IMG/VR virus record: IMGVR_UViG_3300028840_002770
Location: 1 to 48,234 of that record
Strand: one strand, 5' to 3'
From: a virus
Length of the DNA: 48,234 bases
This document shows positions 32,959 through 41,261 of this stretch, one piece after another. The notes below the pieces were generated by a model. It ran no database searches. It was not told the origin of the DNA and worked only from the letters and a program-made list of their open reading frames with translations. Every line of letters begins with the position of its first letter. The first letter of the stretch is position 1. The translations under genes were made by a program, and so were the position numbers.

Positions 32959-34457
32959 TGTGTCTCCTTTAGTTTTTTTGACGCAAACCACGCCCACCCC
33001 GGACGATATCCCTTGATCCTTGCGATTTCATATAAAAGCGTTTGATTGACCATTTTCTTCGGTTGACCTTCCGAATCGACGTTCAAGCGGTGATAAACCC
33101 ATAATTCGCGGCGACCTAGTTCCTTCGCAATGTCTAGCAGGTCAGCGACGGCGCCGCGATCAACAGCCGAATTGATCCGGTCGACATATTCGCGGCGTTC
33201 TTCAGGCTCGCGATCTGCGATTTTGACCGGTCCGGTCACTTCGACCAGGCGTCCGTCGACTTCCTTCAGGTCGCGACGTTGGCCTTTGTCGCGGACGGTT
33301 CCGCAGTTGTCGCACCGCGACCCGGTGAAATATAGAAAACACGCCGGACACAATTTCAAGGAATCGACTGCGTCGCCTTTTGGTTTTCCGCGCTTTTCGC
33401 GCCCGCGAAATTGCCATTCATGCGCCGTCAATGGGTGGCCATGTTCGCGAAGGTTGTTCACATGGTCAAGAATGACACAAGTCTTTTTTCCCTTCCAAGG
33501 GCGCAACCCGCGACCGACCATTTGCGAAAACAGCGCGCGGGACAACGTCGGTCGAAGCATGATAATACACGACACGCGCGGGACATCTAAACCATAGGTT
33601 ATCAGGTCGCAGGAAGTCAGACCTTGAATTTTCCCTTCGCGAAGCGCATCGATCAGCATGGCGCGCCGCTTGTAAGTCATGCGACCGTCGATATTTTCAA
33701 ACCGATATCCGGCGTCGTTGAACCGTTGCGCGGTTATTCCTGCGGCCTTGACTGACCGGCAATAGACCAAACAAGGAAGTCCGTCGGCGTGCTTTCGATA
33801 GTGTTCAATCGCTTTTCCGAATACCTGTCGGCGTTCTAATAGTTCCTGAAGTTCCGTTTGATCATATTCTGTCCCGCGTCGATGGAGTGTTTCGATTCCT
33901 TCTATCGGCGGGCAGAAATAACGGACGCCGGTCAGATAATTTCCGGCGACCAGGTCCGCGACCGACGGTCCTTGAATTAATGTCTGATACACTTCCGACA
34001 GTCCGCGTCCGTCAAGGCGTTCAGGCGTCGCGGTAACGCCTAGAATTTTCGCCTTCGGAAACCGCTGAACAATTTCCTTCTGTCGCTCAATATAAAGGTG
34101 AACTTCGTCAAAAATAATGAAGTCAGGCGCGCGCTTGATCTTTTCGTACCTGCGGATCAATGTGTCCTTCGACACGACATGAACTTGAAACGCCTTCGAT
34201 TCCGAATTGCCAACGGCGATCAATCCATGCTTGACGCCTAAATTTTTCAACTGCGCGCTTGATTGCTTCAACAGTTCATTTCTTGAAACGATGATCCAGG
34301 CGCGGTTATTTCGTTCGACTGCGGCTTTTGTCATCATTGAAAAAAGGATCGTCTTTCCTGAACCGGTCGGCATTTGAACACAAACGGATCGGTTCGCGCG
34401 GAACGCTTCGCGCGTCGCCTGGAAGACTTCTTCCTGATACGGTCGAAGGCTAGGCAT
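32955..34457 (-). CDS. DEAH-box helicase (superfamily 2) with C-terminal zinc ribbon
   Basis: The 500-residue protein has Walker A MPTGSGKT (residues 29-36), Walker B FDEVH (about 116-120), motif III VTATPERL (about 138-145), and helicase C-terminal motifs including LVYCRSVKAAG, SCDLITYGLDVPRV and QMVGRGLRPW. A zinc ribbon follows (CPACF...CDNCG, about 380-400). It resembles SSL2/RecQ-like phage helicases that unwind DNA during replication or recombination. Its neighbours (primase-like ATPase, RecT, exonuclease) support this. It overlaps its upstream gene by eight bases and the downstream gene by four. Confidence 0.93.
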   Translation of the reverse strand: MPSLRPYQEEVFQATREAFRANRSVCVQMPTGSGKTILFSMMTKAAVERNNRAWIIVSRNELLKQSSAQLKNLGVKHGLIAVGNSESKAFQVHVVSKDTLIRRYEKIKRAPDFIIFDEVHLYIERQKEIVQRFPKAKILGVTATPERLDGRGLSEVYQTLIQGPSVADLVAGNYLTGVRYFCPPIEGIETLHRRGTEYDQTELQELLERRQVFGKAIEHYRKHADGLPCLVYCRSVKAAGITAQRFNDAGYRFENIDGRMTYKRRAMLIDALREGKIQGLTSCDLITYGLDVPRVSCIIMLRPTLSRALFSQMVGRGLRPWKGKKTCVILDHVNNLREHGHPLTAHEWQFRGREKRGKPKGDAVDSLKLCPACFLYFTGSRCDNCGTVRDKGQRRDLKEVDGRLVEVTGPVKIADREPEERREYVDRINSAVDRGAVADLLDIAKELGRRELWVYHRLNVDSEGQPKKMVNQTLLYEIARIKGYRPGWAWFASKKLKETQ

Positions 34458-34662
34458 TGAACAACCTTAATTGTTCGCCGGACGTGACAAGGTTGTATCC
34501 TTCAAGGATTGCGCGCTTGATCAAAACGCGCGTCTTCGCGTCCCAAAACCAACGCGGGCGAAGCGGGCGACAGTCGACGAATTCGCCGTCAACCTTCAAC
34601 ACTTCAAGAAGGTCGAAACCTGAACCGTCGACGCCCTTCGCGTATATCTGACCCGGTTTCAC
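34450..34662 (-). CDS. Small protein of unknown function
   Basis: The 70-residue protein starts at GTG 34662, overlapping the upstream stop (GTGA), with GGAAGG at a useful distance. It contains FDLLEVLKVDGEFVDCRPLRPRWFWD and looks like a small beta-barrel. It sits between the 83-residue helical gene and the helicase, both in the replication block. No family is recognised. Confidence 0.65.
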   Translation of the reverse strand: MKPGQIYAKGVDGSGFDLLEVLKVDGEFVDCRPLRPRWFWDAKTRVLIKRAILEGYNLVTSGEQLRLFNA

Positions 34663-34910
34663 GCCTGCGGCCTTCCAAGGTTTGAAACGTCCGCTTCAAG
34701 CTTCATTTCGATAATCGCCGCCAGTGACGAAACAAGCATGTTCAGGATCGAAAGGTTCGCGGACATTTTCAAAAAAATGTCGTCAGGATTCGCGTCAGGT
34801 CCGGCGACGTTCTTGATCATATCGTCGGACAGTCGTTTTATTTCTTCGCGAATCGCGAACGCGCGTTTGTTTATTTCGGTTTCCTGCGCCGTCATTTTCG
34901 TTTCGTTCAT
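34659..34910 (-). CDS. Small helical protein of unknown function
   Basis: The 83-residue protein starts at ATG 34910 after GGAGG (complement of 34918-34922). The ATG overlaps the upstream ATPase stop (ATGA). The sequence is almost entirely helical, with INKRAFAIREEIKRLSDDMI and a hydrophobic helix ILNMLVSSLAAIIEMKL. The function is not recognised. Confidence 0.65.
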   Translation of the reverse strand: MNETKMTAQETEINKRAFAIREEIKRLSDDMIKNVAGPDANPDDIFLKMSANLSILNMLVSSLAAIIEMKLEADVSNLGRPQA

Positions 34911-36583
34911 TTTTCGACCTCCAAACAACCCTTTAGGATTGTGCAAACCGTCGTTCTTCCTGCGATAAGACACCGTTTATTCTTTTCAACTAGTCCGTCG
35001 TGTCGTTGCAACTGTCTGTGATAACCGCTTGTCCTTTCGATTATCTGTTTTATCTTGTGGTGATTGTTCGCAATCGCAAGAAACCCGTCGGTCGTCACGC
35101 CGACGCCGTATTGTCCCGCTAGGTTGCGAAGATAAACGCGGCCGTCGTGCGGAATGACTGTCCCGTCATATTCTTCGCAATATACGGTCGCGAGCATCTG
35201 ACCAAGCGTCATAGGTTGGCGAAGTTGGTTATCTAAACCAATCGGAATTTCACAACGGACCGATTCGGACAAAATCCGGTCGACCATATCAAGCGTTTCG
35301 TCGCGCCCGCTTTCAATCGGTTGCATTTCGTACAATTGCCGGACGCCTAGAACGGCCTCTTCTTCCAAGGGTTGAACATTGCGCCAGATCAACCAATAGG
35401 CGGACAATAACAACCCTTCGGCATAGGAAAACCGATTATCGCGCCCGGTTTCGCCGCGAATGATCGGTTCAAGGTATTCAGCATAACGCAAAATTTCAGG
35501 AAGCTTTTTCCAGGTCAGCGACCGAATCGCGGCGCAGTTCTTCGGCGTCGTCAGGTTTGAAATATTGGAAGACAGTTCGCGCCAAAGGGATTTTTGGTCT
35601 TCTGTCGGTTTTGTCATTTCAACGCGGAAGATCCGGTTTTCGTCTGCGACGTTTCCAACCGTCGGATCGATTGCGACAAACAGAAACATATTGTTCATTC
35701 TGAATATCTGCGCGCGCCCTTCCTTCGTTCCCTTCGCGATAATCGGCGCGTCGTCACTGGTCGACATTCGCATTAATGAAAACAGATCTTCGGTCGTTTG
35801 TTTTTTCTTTTTCGTGTCCTTTTCGGATTCTTCGATCACAATCGCGCAAGAATCGTTCGCGATTGCCTGACGGATCGCCGCTTCGGTTGTTCCGCCGGAA
35901 AACGCCGACGGAAGCGCGATCTTCCTGACGATATAGTTCACGATTGTCGATTTTCCGCTTTTACTAGGTCCGGTTATCAGTCCGCAGGGTCGCCATTGAA
36001 GCGCGCCGGCAAACGGCGCCAGGGCCGTCCAACCCATGATCCGAACCTTGTCAGCCTGCGACGAAAACGACAATTTCGACACGTTGTCGACGATTGCCTG
36101 ACATAGTTCAGGTTTTGCGGGTTCGTTGTTCAAACCGATATCGACGCGCGTTTTTCTCAAATATAGGCGGTTTGGATTCTTTTCGCCTATTGTGAATTGA
36201 CCGTCGTGATAACAGATCCGGCCGTCGCATTCCCGCCATGCGCCGCGACCGCGAACAAAAGACGGGTCGAAGTCGGAATTCAGCGCGGCGTCCATTATGA
36301 ACGAAGTCGAATTATCCCATTTCATACGACCGTCAATCGCGAAGTTGTCGTTCCACCAATCGACCGGCGCAAGCGTCAAAAGGAACCCTTTTCCGAATCG
36401 CTTCGGAAGTTCCGATTGTAAACGGTTGTGAATGCCTACAAAATACGCCTGACCGTCGTCGCCTAGACCTAGAATTCTGAACGGCGTCTTCGCTGGCGGG
36501 TTAGGCGGCGGCGACGGCGCTTTTTTGCGCTTCTTTTTCTTCTTCTTCGGCTGTCGGTCGTCTGCGAACGGGTCGGTTTTCAT
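34907..36583 (-). CDS. Primase/helicase-type ATPase (D5/DUF927-like)
   Basis: The 558-residue protein has an N-terminal poly-Lys/Pro linker (residues 10-32), a beta-rich domain with LGLGDDGQAYFVGIHNRL (36-70), and a C-terminal ATPase with Walker A GPSKSGKST (205-213), a Walker B-like AIVIEESEKD (about 248-257), and sensor-type residues in FLFVAIDPTVGNVADENRIFRV. This is the architecture of D5-like helicases linked to DUF927. No primase domain is clear. It probably unwinds DNA at the phage origin. The ATG at 36583 overlaps the upstream gene by four bases. Confidence 0.82.
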   Translation of the reverse strand: MKTDPFADDRQPKKKKKKRKKAPSPPPNPPAKTPFRILGLGDDGQAYFVGIHNRLQSELPKRFGKGFLLTLAPVDWWNDNFAIDGRMKWDNSTSFIMDAALNSDFDPSFVRGRGAWRECDGRICYHDGQFTIGEKNPNRLYLRKTRVDIGLNNEPAKPELCQAIVDNVSKLSFSSQADKVRIMGWTALAPFAGALQWRPCGLITGPSKSGKSTIVNYIVRKIALPSAFSGGTTEAAIRQAIANDSCAIVIEESEKDTKKKKQTTEDLFSLMRMSTSDDAPIIAKGTKEGRAQIFRMNNMFLFVAIDPTVGNVADENRIFRVEMTKPTEDQKSLWRELSSNISNLTTPKNCAAIRSLTWKKLPEILRYAEYLEPIIRGETGRDNRFSYAEGLLLSAYWLIWRNVQPLEEEAVLGVRQLYEMQPIESGRDETLDMVDRILSESVRCEIPIGLDNQLRQPMTLGQMLATVYCEEYDGTVIPHDGRVYLRNLAGQYGVGVTTDGFLAIANNHHKIKQIIERTSGYHRQLQRHDGLVEKNKRCLIAGRTTVCTILKGCLEVEK

Positions 36584-36882
36584 TTCGCAAGTTCCGTTTC
36601 CATTAAATCAGAACCGATTTTCAATGAATTTATTATGTCGATATCTGCGGTTTCAATGTCAAGAAAGCCAATCGGCAACGGTTCCGGCATGGCATAGCAT
36701 ACAAGGCCGAAACACGGCGCCTGGCGCCGTTCGACCATGCCAAGGGCGGCGCAGTATAAAGAACAGTTGTCGCGCTTGTTAGGGCATGTCAGGACGACCA
36801 CAACGTCAGGTTTGACAAGTCGCTTCAATTCGCCCGCTGGACCTATAAAAACCAATTGATGTTTTTTGCCTGTCTTCGGCAT
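36580..36882 (-). CDS. Cysteine-rich small protein
   Basis: The 100-residue protein contains five cysteines in the middle (LTCPNKRDNCSLYC, then PCFGLVC), perhaps a metal-binding site, preceded by a hydrophobic strand (PDVVVVL). It starts at ATG 36882, where it overlaps the RecT stop (TGATG). Function is unknown; the place between RecT and the ATPase suggests a DNA-metabolism role. Confidence 0.65.
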   Translation of the reverse strand: MPKTGKKHQLVFIGPAGELKRLVKPDVVVVLTCPNKRDNCSLYCAALGMVERRQAPCFGLVCYAMPEPLPIGFLDIETADIDIINSLKIGSDLMETELAK

Positions 36883-37772
36883 CAGAAAAGGTCGCCCGCT
36901 TTTTTGCCGGACTTGTCCGCTGGATGTTTTGCAAGCGGTTTGTCCGCTGGCGGTTCTTCCTGAATTGCTTTTCGTTCTTCGTCCGCTTCAACTTCCGCGT
37001 CGGTGCGTTCCGCTTCCAGGTCGGCGGCGACGTCTTCGGACGAAAACCCCTTGTCGGACACAACGTCGACAACCTGCGCGGCGGCCTCTTCCCGGTCGTC
37101 TGCAATAACCGCGCGCTGAACTTCCTTCGATATGTACAGGTTGCGAAGAAGGGCCTTGATAACCGTTTTTAATGCCATGCCCGAAAAACTTTTGTTCCAT
37201 GCTGAACCGGGTTTCGTTGACCGGGCGTAGGATTTCGCATGTTCGACGACTTCTTGCGCCGACATATATTTCAAATTTGTTTTCCCGTTCGACATTTCAA
37301 CGGCCGCGTAATATCCGATCTCGTTTCCGCGATTGGTCAGCGCGATTTCGTGAACGTATTCGTCGCCGCGAACGGACTTTGTCAACTTGAATTTGTCGTT
37401 TTCAAATACAACATCGGCGGTTATCCCTTCAACCTGCGACGATTCAAGCGCAAGGCGGATCAACCCGTTTTTCATTATCTGATAATTGGCGACGTGTTTT
37501 CCGTCCTTCTTGTAGGCAATGATCGCCGCTTCCTGAAATTGCGGGTTCAGCGACAGACCAGTTGACGCGCCGCGCTTCAAGGCGTTGTAAAGTGAATTCT
37601 GTCCCGCTTCGGATTTTAAGCAATCCTGAAGTTCGCGCGATTCGCTGATCATAAGATACGCCGACCGGACGAATTCGCCGTTTTCGTATTCAGACGAAAC
37701 CAACTTCTGAAGCGGTTCCTTCTTCGTTTCTAAATATTTGACAATACTATTTTCGTTTATTTTTTCGGACAT
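36882..37772 (-). CDS. RecT-family single-strand annealing protein
   Basis: The 296-residue protein has the RecT core: ALKRGASTGLSLNPQFQEAAIIAYKK (about residues 65-92), NYQIMKNGLIRLALES, AKSYARSTKPGSAWNKSFSGMALKTVIKALLRN (about 180-215), and a disordered acidic/lysine-rich C-tail (about 240-296). It should pair single strands exposed by the adjacent YqaJ-type exonuclease in phage recombination. AAAGGAG (complement of 37777-37783) precedes the ATG at 37772. Confidence 0.93.
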   Translation of the reverse strand: MSEKINENSIVKYLETKKEPLQKLVSSEYENGEFVRSAYLMISESRELQDCLKSEAGQNSLYNALKRGASTGLSLNPQFQEAAIIAYKKDGKHVANYQIMKNGLIRLALESSQVEGITADVVFENDKFKLTKSVRGDEYVHEIALTNRGNEIGYYAAVEMSNGKTNLKYMSAQEVVEHAKSYARSTKPGSAWNKSFSGMALKTVIKALLRNLYISKEVQRAVIADDREEAAAQVVDVVSDKGFSSEDVAADLEAERTDAEVEADEERKAIQEEPPADKPLAKHPADKSGKKAGDLF

Positions 37773-37942
37773 TGGATCTCCTTTGGGTTATGCGTCACGA
37801 CTTCGTCGGGAAGTCTGACAATGGGTTTTTCGATAAAATGAAACGGTTCGCCGCAATACGGGCAGATATAAAAAACACCGCAACGGCGCGTTTCATGCTG
37901 GACAAGTTCGCATTCGCAGGTCGGACAAAATCGGATCGTCAT
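37757..37942 (-). CDS. Small zinc-ribbon protein
   Basis: The 61-residue protein starts at ATG 37942, overlapping the stop of the small membrane protein (ATGA). It has CPTC and CPYC pairs (residues about 6-9 and 25-28), a classic zinc ribbon. An in-frame TTG at 37981 would extend it but lacks support. It overlaps RecT by 16 bases. It may assist the recombination module, but its function is not known. Confidence 0.7.
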   Translation of the reverse strand: MTIRFCPTCECELVQHETRRCGVFYICPYCGEPFHFIEKPIVRLPDEVVTHNPKEIQCPKK

Positions 37943-38064
37943 GCTGTACACCATAATTGCGACAAAATAAGGAATCCCCAAAAACCAAGATCATAACCGC
38001 CTTTTCGGGCCTTGATTGCCAAGTACAAAAACACGGCGGCGAATATGAAATTATATGGTTTCAC
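37939..38064 (-). CDS. Small membrane protein (41 aa)
   Basis: GTG at 38064 overlaps the exonuclease stop (GTGA), and the stop (37939-37941) overlaps the next ATG. The 41 residues hold two short hydrophobic stretches (NFIFAAVFLYLAIK and LGFWGFLILSQLW) with a charged turn between them, a hairpin-like membrane protein. Start/stop coupling on both sides supports translation. A longer reading frame from 38124 is rejected because it overlaps the exonuclease gene. Function is unknown. Confidence 0.6.
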   Translation of the reverse strand: MKPYNFIFAAVFLYLAIKARKGGYDLGFWGFLILSQLWCTA

Positions 38065-39002
38065 CGGTATGTCTTCCCGTCGAAGGTCGCCAGGTTGCGC
38101 CCGGTGTCGTCTTTTAAAATCCATTTTTCAACCGATTCGTCATCAATCGGGACGTCAGCCTGATTTCGCATAAAATCGACGACCAGTGTCTTCAGTTGCG
38201 ACTTCCGCTTGTTTGCCTGTCCGATTTCCTTCGTTAACGCTTTGTATTCCTGCGCGAACGATTCGACTTCTTCAGACGCAATGATCGTCCCTTTGGGCGC
38301 CTTGATAATCGCCTTCAGGTCGTTAAACGTTTTCGGTTCCGGCGGCGTCCTTCCGATTATGTGTTTTTCCCAAAATTCAACTTCCATGTCGATAATCGTC
38401 TTCTGAAGGGATTCGTTCGCCTCGATTTCGTATCGATGAAAATAACCCATATCATTTAAAACCCGCGCCCAATTAAGACAGGTCATTCGGTTGAATTCGA
38501 CAAGTTCGATCAAGTCCGCTTGACGCTTCGGAAACACAAGGACGGACACAATCGCAGACCGAAGGCCGGTCAGCGCCAAATTATGTTGAACCTGAACTTG
38601 ATAGTCGCGCGGAATTCGGTCGGTTCCAGGTTCGCCCCACTTATCGCGAAAGGTGAATTCCGTTGTCGTCTTGCCTTCAAACAGCGGTCCGGACTGAAAA
38701 ATTCCGTCAATGTGACAGGTCAAAAAATCATGTTCGCGGTGAACAAATTCGCGTTCGCGATATAGAACCGGGTCGTCATTGATTTCCTTCAGTAGTTGAC
38801 AAACGGCGTCTTCAAACGCGTTTCCTAGTTGCGTTGCGGCGTTTCCTTCAAACGGTTCAAAGTCGTATCCGTTCTTTTCACAAAAACCCGGTTCGCGCGC
38901 TTCCATGATATCGCACCAAACGCCGAACGGCGTCTTCCAGTCGTTCAACCCTAGAATCGCGGCCGACCGACTGCCTGATAAATTAACCGGAATGCTTCCC
39001 AT
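38061..39002 (-). CDS. YqaJ-type recombination exonuclease
   Basis: The 313-residue protein has the lambda-exonuclease/YqaJ motifs: GSRSAAILGLNDWKTPFGVW (about residues 10-30), LGNAFEDAV with a catalytic Glu, CHIDGIF (metal-binding Asp), and LFEGKTTTEF (Glu-x-Lys). It should degrade one strand of double-stranded DNA 5' to 3' and hand it to RecT. The C-terminal helical extension (about 230-290) is present in the YqaJ subgroup. It starts at ATG 39002 after GGGGGAA, ten bases from the previous gene. Confidence 0.9.
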   Translation of the reverse strand: MGSIPVNLSGSRSAAILGLNDWKTPFGVWCDIMEAREPGFCEKNGYDFEPFEGNAATQLGNAFEDAVCQLLKEINDDPVLYREREFVHREHDFLTCHIDGIFQSGPLFEGKTTTEFTFRDKWGEPGTDRIPRDYQVQVQHNLALTGLRSAIVSVLVFPKRQADLIELVEFNRMTCLNWARVLNDMGYFHRYEIEANESLQKTIIDMEVEFWEKHIIGRTPPEPKTFNDLKAIIKAPKGTIIASEEVESFAQEYKALTKEIGQANKRKSQLKTLVVDFMRNQADVPIDDESVEKWILKDDTGRNLATFDGKTYR

Positions 39003-39012
39003 GATTCCCCCT

Positions 39013-39216
39013 CTATTTGTAAATGTCGCCTTCGACCGGTTTTCGGTTGAACCGGATCGCCAGCATGGCGAAATATGTCAGCGTTTCCATGTTTGCCGAT
39101 TCGTCGGTTTCGTGAATCGCCTTCCAAGTCTTCGCCGCGTCCGGCGCCCGCAGGCGCTTCCCTAGTTCATAAAGAACCTGAAGAATTTCCTTCTGTGTTA
39201 TCGGTTCCGGTTTCAT
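39013..39216 (-). CDS. Small protein of unknown function
   Basis: The 67-residue helical protein (MKPEPITQKEILQVLYELG...) starts at ATG 39216, overlapping the upstream stop (ATGA). It lies directly before the exonuclease gene. No family is recognised. Confidence 0.65.
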   Translation of the reverse strand: MKPEPITQKEILQVLYELGKRLRAPDAAKTWKAIHETDESANMETLTYFAMLAIRFNRKPVEGDIYK

Positions 39217-40028
39217 AGAAATTCAAAAGTCTTTTTGTATTCTTCGACGTCTTCGGTTTCAACACCGATAAAAATCCAATCCTGAACCCAAAGGACGCGC
39301 GGGTTTCCTTCGTTTAATCGCTGTACAAAGTCAGCGAACCAAACGCGCCCTTCTAAGTGGTCAATGTCAATGTCGTTGTGGTCTGATTCAATTGTGAATT
39401 CGCCTGTCATGTCGCGTTCGCCTTCTATGAACGCGGCGCGAACGTAGTCATGAGGCCAGTCAAGGCGAACCGGGTAGCCGTCAAGAATCCAGTCGTGACC
39501 AGGCGCCGGAATTTCAACTTCGCTTCCGTCTTCAAATTGAAACCGGGCGGTCTGCGTCACGTCGTTTTTCGTGTATTTTTCAAACGCGCCGCCTTCAGTC
39601 ACCGGGAAATCGACGCCGTCGATTTTTAGGGTTCGCAATTTCGCAATTTCGCCGTCCGGTTGCGCGATCAAATTTCCGACTTCGCATTGCGGACACTTCA
39701 TTTTTATGTCGTCATACCGCTTGTTAACTTCGTTTCTGTCCGGATCAAACGGTTTAACAACGATTCCGACCGACAGGTGTTCCCGGTTGAATAGAACGTC
39801 AGGATAAACGATCCGCAGCGTTCCGGGTTCTTCGGTTACAATCCAACCCACGTCCCGCGCGCCGCGTTCGTCAAGATAGGCGTGGGCGTTCCTGAAGGGC
39901 GTCCGGACTTCCCAATTCGGTTCGCCGCAGTAGCAGACGTGTTCTATCATTGCCTGTTCGCTTGAATGATACCATTCCTGACCGCACTTCCGACATGGAA
40001 CCATTATTTCTTCGCCGTACTTAGGCAT
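39213..40028 (-). CDS. Zinc-binding protein of unknown function (271 aa)
   Basis: The product starts at ATG 40028 after GAAGGAG (complement of 40037-40043); an in-frame codon at 40190 lies inside the HTH gene and is not used. It has Cys pairs CRKCG and CYCG (about residues 12-42) and CPQC (about 108-111), suggesting one or two zinc ribbons. The rest is beta-rich and acidic (FEDGSEVEIPAPGHDWILDG, EGERDMTGEFTIESDHNDIDIDHLEG). It precedes the recombination genes in the same operon. Function is not recognised. Confidence 0.65.
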   Translation of the reverse strand: MPKYGEEIMVPCRKCGQEWYHSSEQAMIEHVCYCGEPNWEVRTPFRNAHAYLDERGARDVGWIVTEEPGTLRIVYPDVLFNREHLSVGIVVKPFDPDRNEVNKRYDDIKMKCPQCEVGNLIAQPDGEIAKLRTLKIDGVDFPVTEGGAFEKYTKNDVTQTARFQFEDGSEVEIPAPGHDWILDGYPVRLDWPHDYVRAAFIEGERDMTGEFTIESDHNDIDIDHLEGRVWFADFVQRLNEGNPRVLWVQDWIFIGVETEDVEEYKKTFEFL

Positions 40029-40350
40029 CTTGACGATCTCCTTCCGTTTTGCTATCGTCTGAACGTCGCTGTTCAGCGGCGCAATTTTTCCGGCGCGACG
40101 AATTTCCTTCCTTCGACTGCGCCGGTTCGTCGACGAAGTCCGACAACCCTTCCAAGTCCAGCGACCCGATTTTGTGAAAGTAGACCGCAACCTTCAACAG
40201 CCGGACGGCGTTCGCCATGCGTTTGGAAATGTTCCGACGTCCGCCGCGCCAGTGTTCAATGGTCGAAACATGAACCTTTAAAAAACGCGCCATGCGCGGA
40301 TTGTTGAACCCGATTGTCTTCTGAATTGTTTTGAATTCTTCAGGCGTCAA
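40021..40350 (-). CDS. Helix-turn-helix DNA-binding protein
   Basis: The product (109 residues from TTG 40350) carries a Cro/CI-like HTH: FKTIQKTIGFNNPRMARFLKVHVSTIEHWRGGRR (residues about 6-39), with a recognition helix around VSTIEHWR. The C-terminal half is charged and disordered. A GAAGGGA eight bases before TTG 40350 makes this the likely start, overlapping the upstream gene by 11 bases. An in-frame ATG at 40413 would overlap it by 74 bases. This is the clearest DNA-binding regulator in the leftward block and may control one of the operators at 40.8-41.3 or 47 kb. Confidence 0.72.
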   Translation of the reverse strand: MTPEEFKTIQKTIGFNNPRMARFLKVHVSTIEHWRGGRRNISKRMANAVRLLKVAVYFHKIGSLDLEGLSDFVDEPAQSKEGNSSRRKNCAAEQRRSDDSKTEGDRQDA

Positions 40351-40576
40351 GGAAGTCTTCCCTTCTGTAAAAACCCGTCGGACACTGAAGAACGCAGACG
40401 CGCGGGTTTTCAATGAAAAAAACCGTCGCTTCGACTTCGGTCAGGTCGCGGTCAATCCAGATCGTTATTTTGCGGTTTTTGATTTCGCCCATTGCCTTAC
40501 AAGTGCCGACCTGTCCGGCGTCGAAAACCTCCGGAACCGCACTTGACGGAATGCCCTTTGATTTCAATTCAATCAT
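40340..40576 (-). CDS. Small protein of unknown function
   Basis: The 78-residue protein starts at ATG 40576 after GGAAGGA (complement of 40585-40591), overlapping the previous stop by eight bases. It has the beta-rich segment NRKITIWIDRDLTEVEATVFFIENPR. No family is recognised; it lies between two small regulators. Confidence 0.62.
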   Translation of the reverse strand: MIELKSKGIPSSAVPEVFDAGQVGTCKAMGEIKNRKITIWIDRDLTEVEATVFFIENPRVCVLQCPTGFYRREDFLDA

Positions 40577-40814
40577 TTTTCTTGTCCTTCCGTTTCGCAA
40601 GCTTCGCGCAACGTTCGGCGGTCGCCTTGACGCGGCCGGTCGACCAGTTCAGCGCGTTCGCGATATCTAGCAAATCGGCATATGACAACGTCCTGAAGTC
40701 TGTTCCTTTGGGAACTGCGGCGCGTAATTCTTTTTCTTCTTTTCGGCGCGCCTTCCGCCTGCGGTCCGCGATTGCCGTTCTTGCTGGGTCGATTGGTGTT
40801 TTTATTCGACGCAT
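40569..40814 (-). CDS. Small basic HTH-like protein
   Basis: The 81-residue protein is rich in Arg/Lys at both ends, with a middle (TLSYADLLDIANALNWSTGRVKATAERCAKL) that could fold as a winged or simple helix-turn-helix. AAAGGAG (complement of 40820-40826) precedes the ATG at 40814. It is the first gene after the intergenic inverted repeats at 40.8-40.9 kb and may bind there; this is inference. Confidence 0.6.
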   Translation of the reverse strand: MRRIKTPIDPARTAIADRRRKARRKEEKELRAAVPKGTDFRTLSYADLLDIANALNWSTGRVKATAERCAKLAKRKDKKND

Positions 40815-40831
40815 GGTCGCTCCTTTGAAAA

Positions 40832-40935
40832 TAAAACCGCTGTCCGACGGGTTAAAAACTAAACTTTACCGCGTGAAAAACGTCCCTTCTTGTTGCGTCG
40901 TTGTCCGACTAGTTAATTGCCGGACAGCGGTTTTA
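40832..40935. repeat. 15-bp inverted repeat flanking an intergenic regulatory region
   Basis: The arms taaaaccgctgtccg (40832-40846) and cggacagcggtttta (40921-40935) are perfect reverse complements, 74 bases apart. The left arm lies just upstream of the 81-residue gene, the right arm within the last codons of the 103-residue gene. A third related sequence (tgtccgac, 40902-40909) lies between them. These repeats may be operator sites for a dimeric regulator or could pair in the transcript; no T-run typical of a terminator is present. Confidence 0.65.
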
Positions 40936-41224
40936 AATATGGTCGTCCGATTCCCCTGAAAATATTCCAACAGTCTTGAATTTGCGCGCGAAGCAAATTC
41001 CAGCGCGCCGGGTCGGCGCGAAGTTCGGTCGCCACTTCGCCGGGCGTCATTGCGCGGCCGTCGGAATGTTGCATTCCGGAAAAACCGATCCGCGCCTTCA
41101 GATAGTCGCGAAACGCCGGATTCATATATTGATAATCAAAAACGTCAATCGACCGCAACGCGTCCACGTCCTGACAAAGTCCGACGTCTTTCGCTCTACC
41201 TTGATTGTTGTTGAATGTTGCCAT
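40913..41224 (-). CDS. Protein of unknown function, leaderless candidate
   Basis: The 103-residue protein (MATFNNNQGRAKDVGLCQDVDALRS...) starts at ATG 41224 with no ribosome-binding site, eight bases after a likely -10 box. It is helical with a basic C-terminus (ELRADPARWNLLRAQIQDCWNIFRGIGR). It opens the regulator/replication operon that runs to 32 kb. Its 3' end forms one arm of the inverted repeat. No family is recognised. Confidence 0.68.
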   Translation of the reverse strand: MATFNNNQGRAKDVGLCQDVDALRSIDVFDYQYMNPAFRDYLKARIGFSGMQHSDGRAMTPGEVATELRADPARWNLLRAQIQDCWNIFRGIGRPYLKPLSGN

Positions 41225-41231
41225 AAAAAAC

Positions 41232-41261
41232 AGTCTAAACCCCTACTAGGTAAGGTGTCAA
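41232..41261 (-). promoter_or_regulatory. Promoter of the replication/recombination operon with central near-palindrome
   Basis: On the minus strand, perfect TTGACA (complement of 41256-41261) and TAGACT (complement of 41232-41237) are 18 bp apart. The TGA stop codon of the radical SAM gene is part of the TTGACA. The spacer contains cctaGtagg, an almost perfect dyad (cctactagg on the plus strand at 41242-41250) suited to a repressor. The transcription start falls at or next to the ATG at 41224, so the mRNA would be leaderless. Confidence 0.72.

Noticed and set aside
40916-40950. Arm of the inverted repeat as an intrinsic terminator for the 103-residue gene
   Set aside because: The pairing partner is 74 bases away and there is no T-run on the minus strand after either arm.
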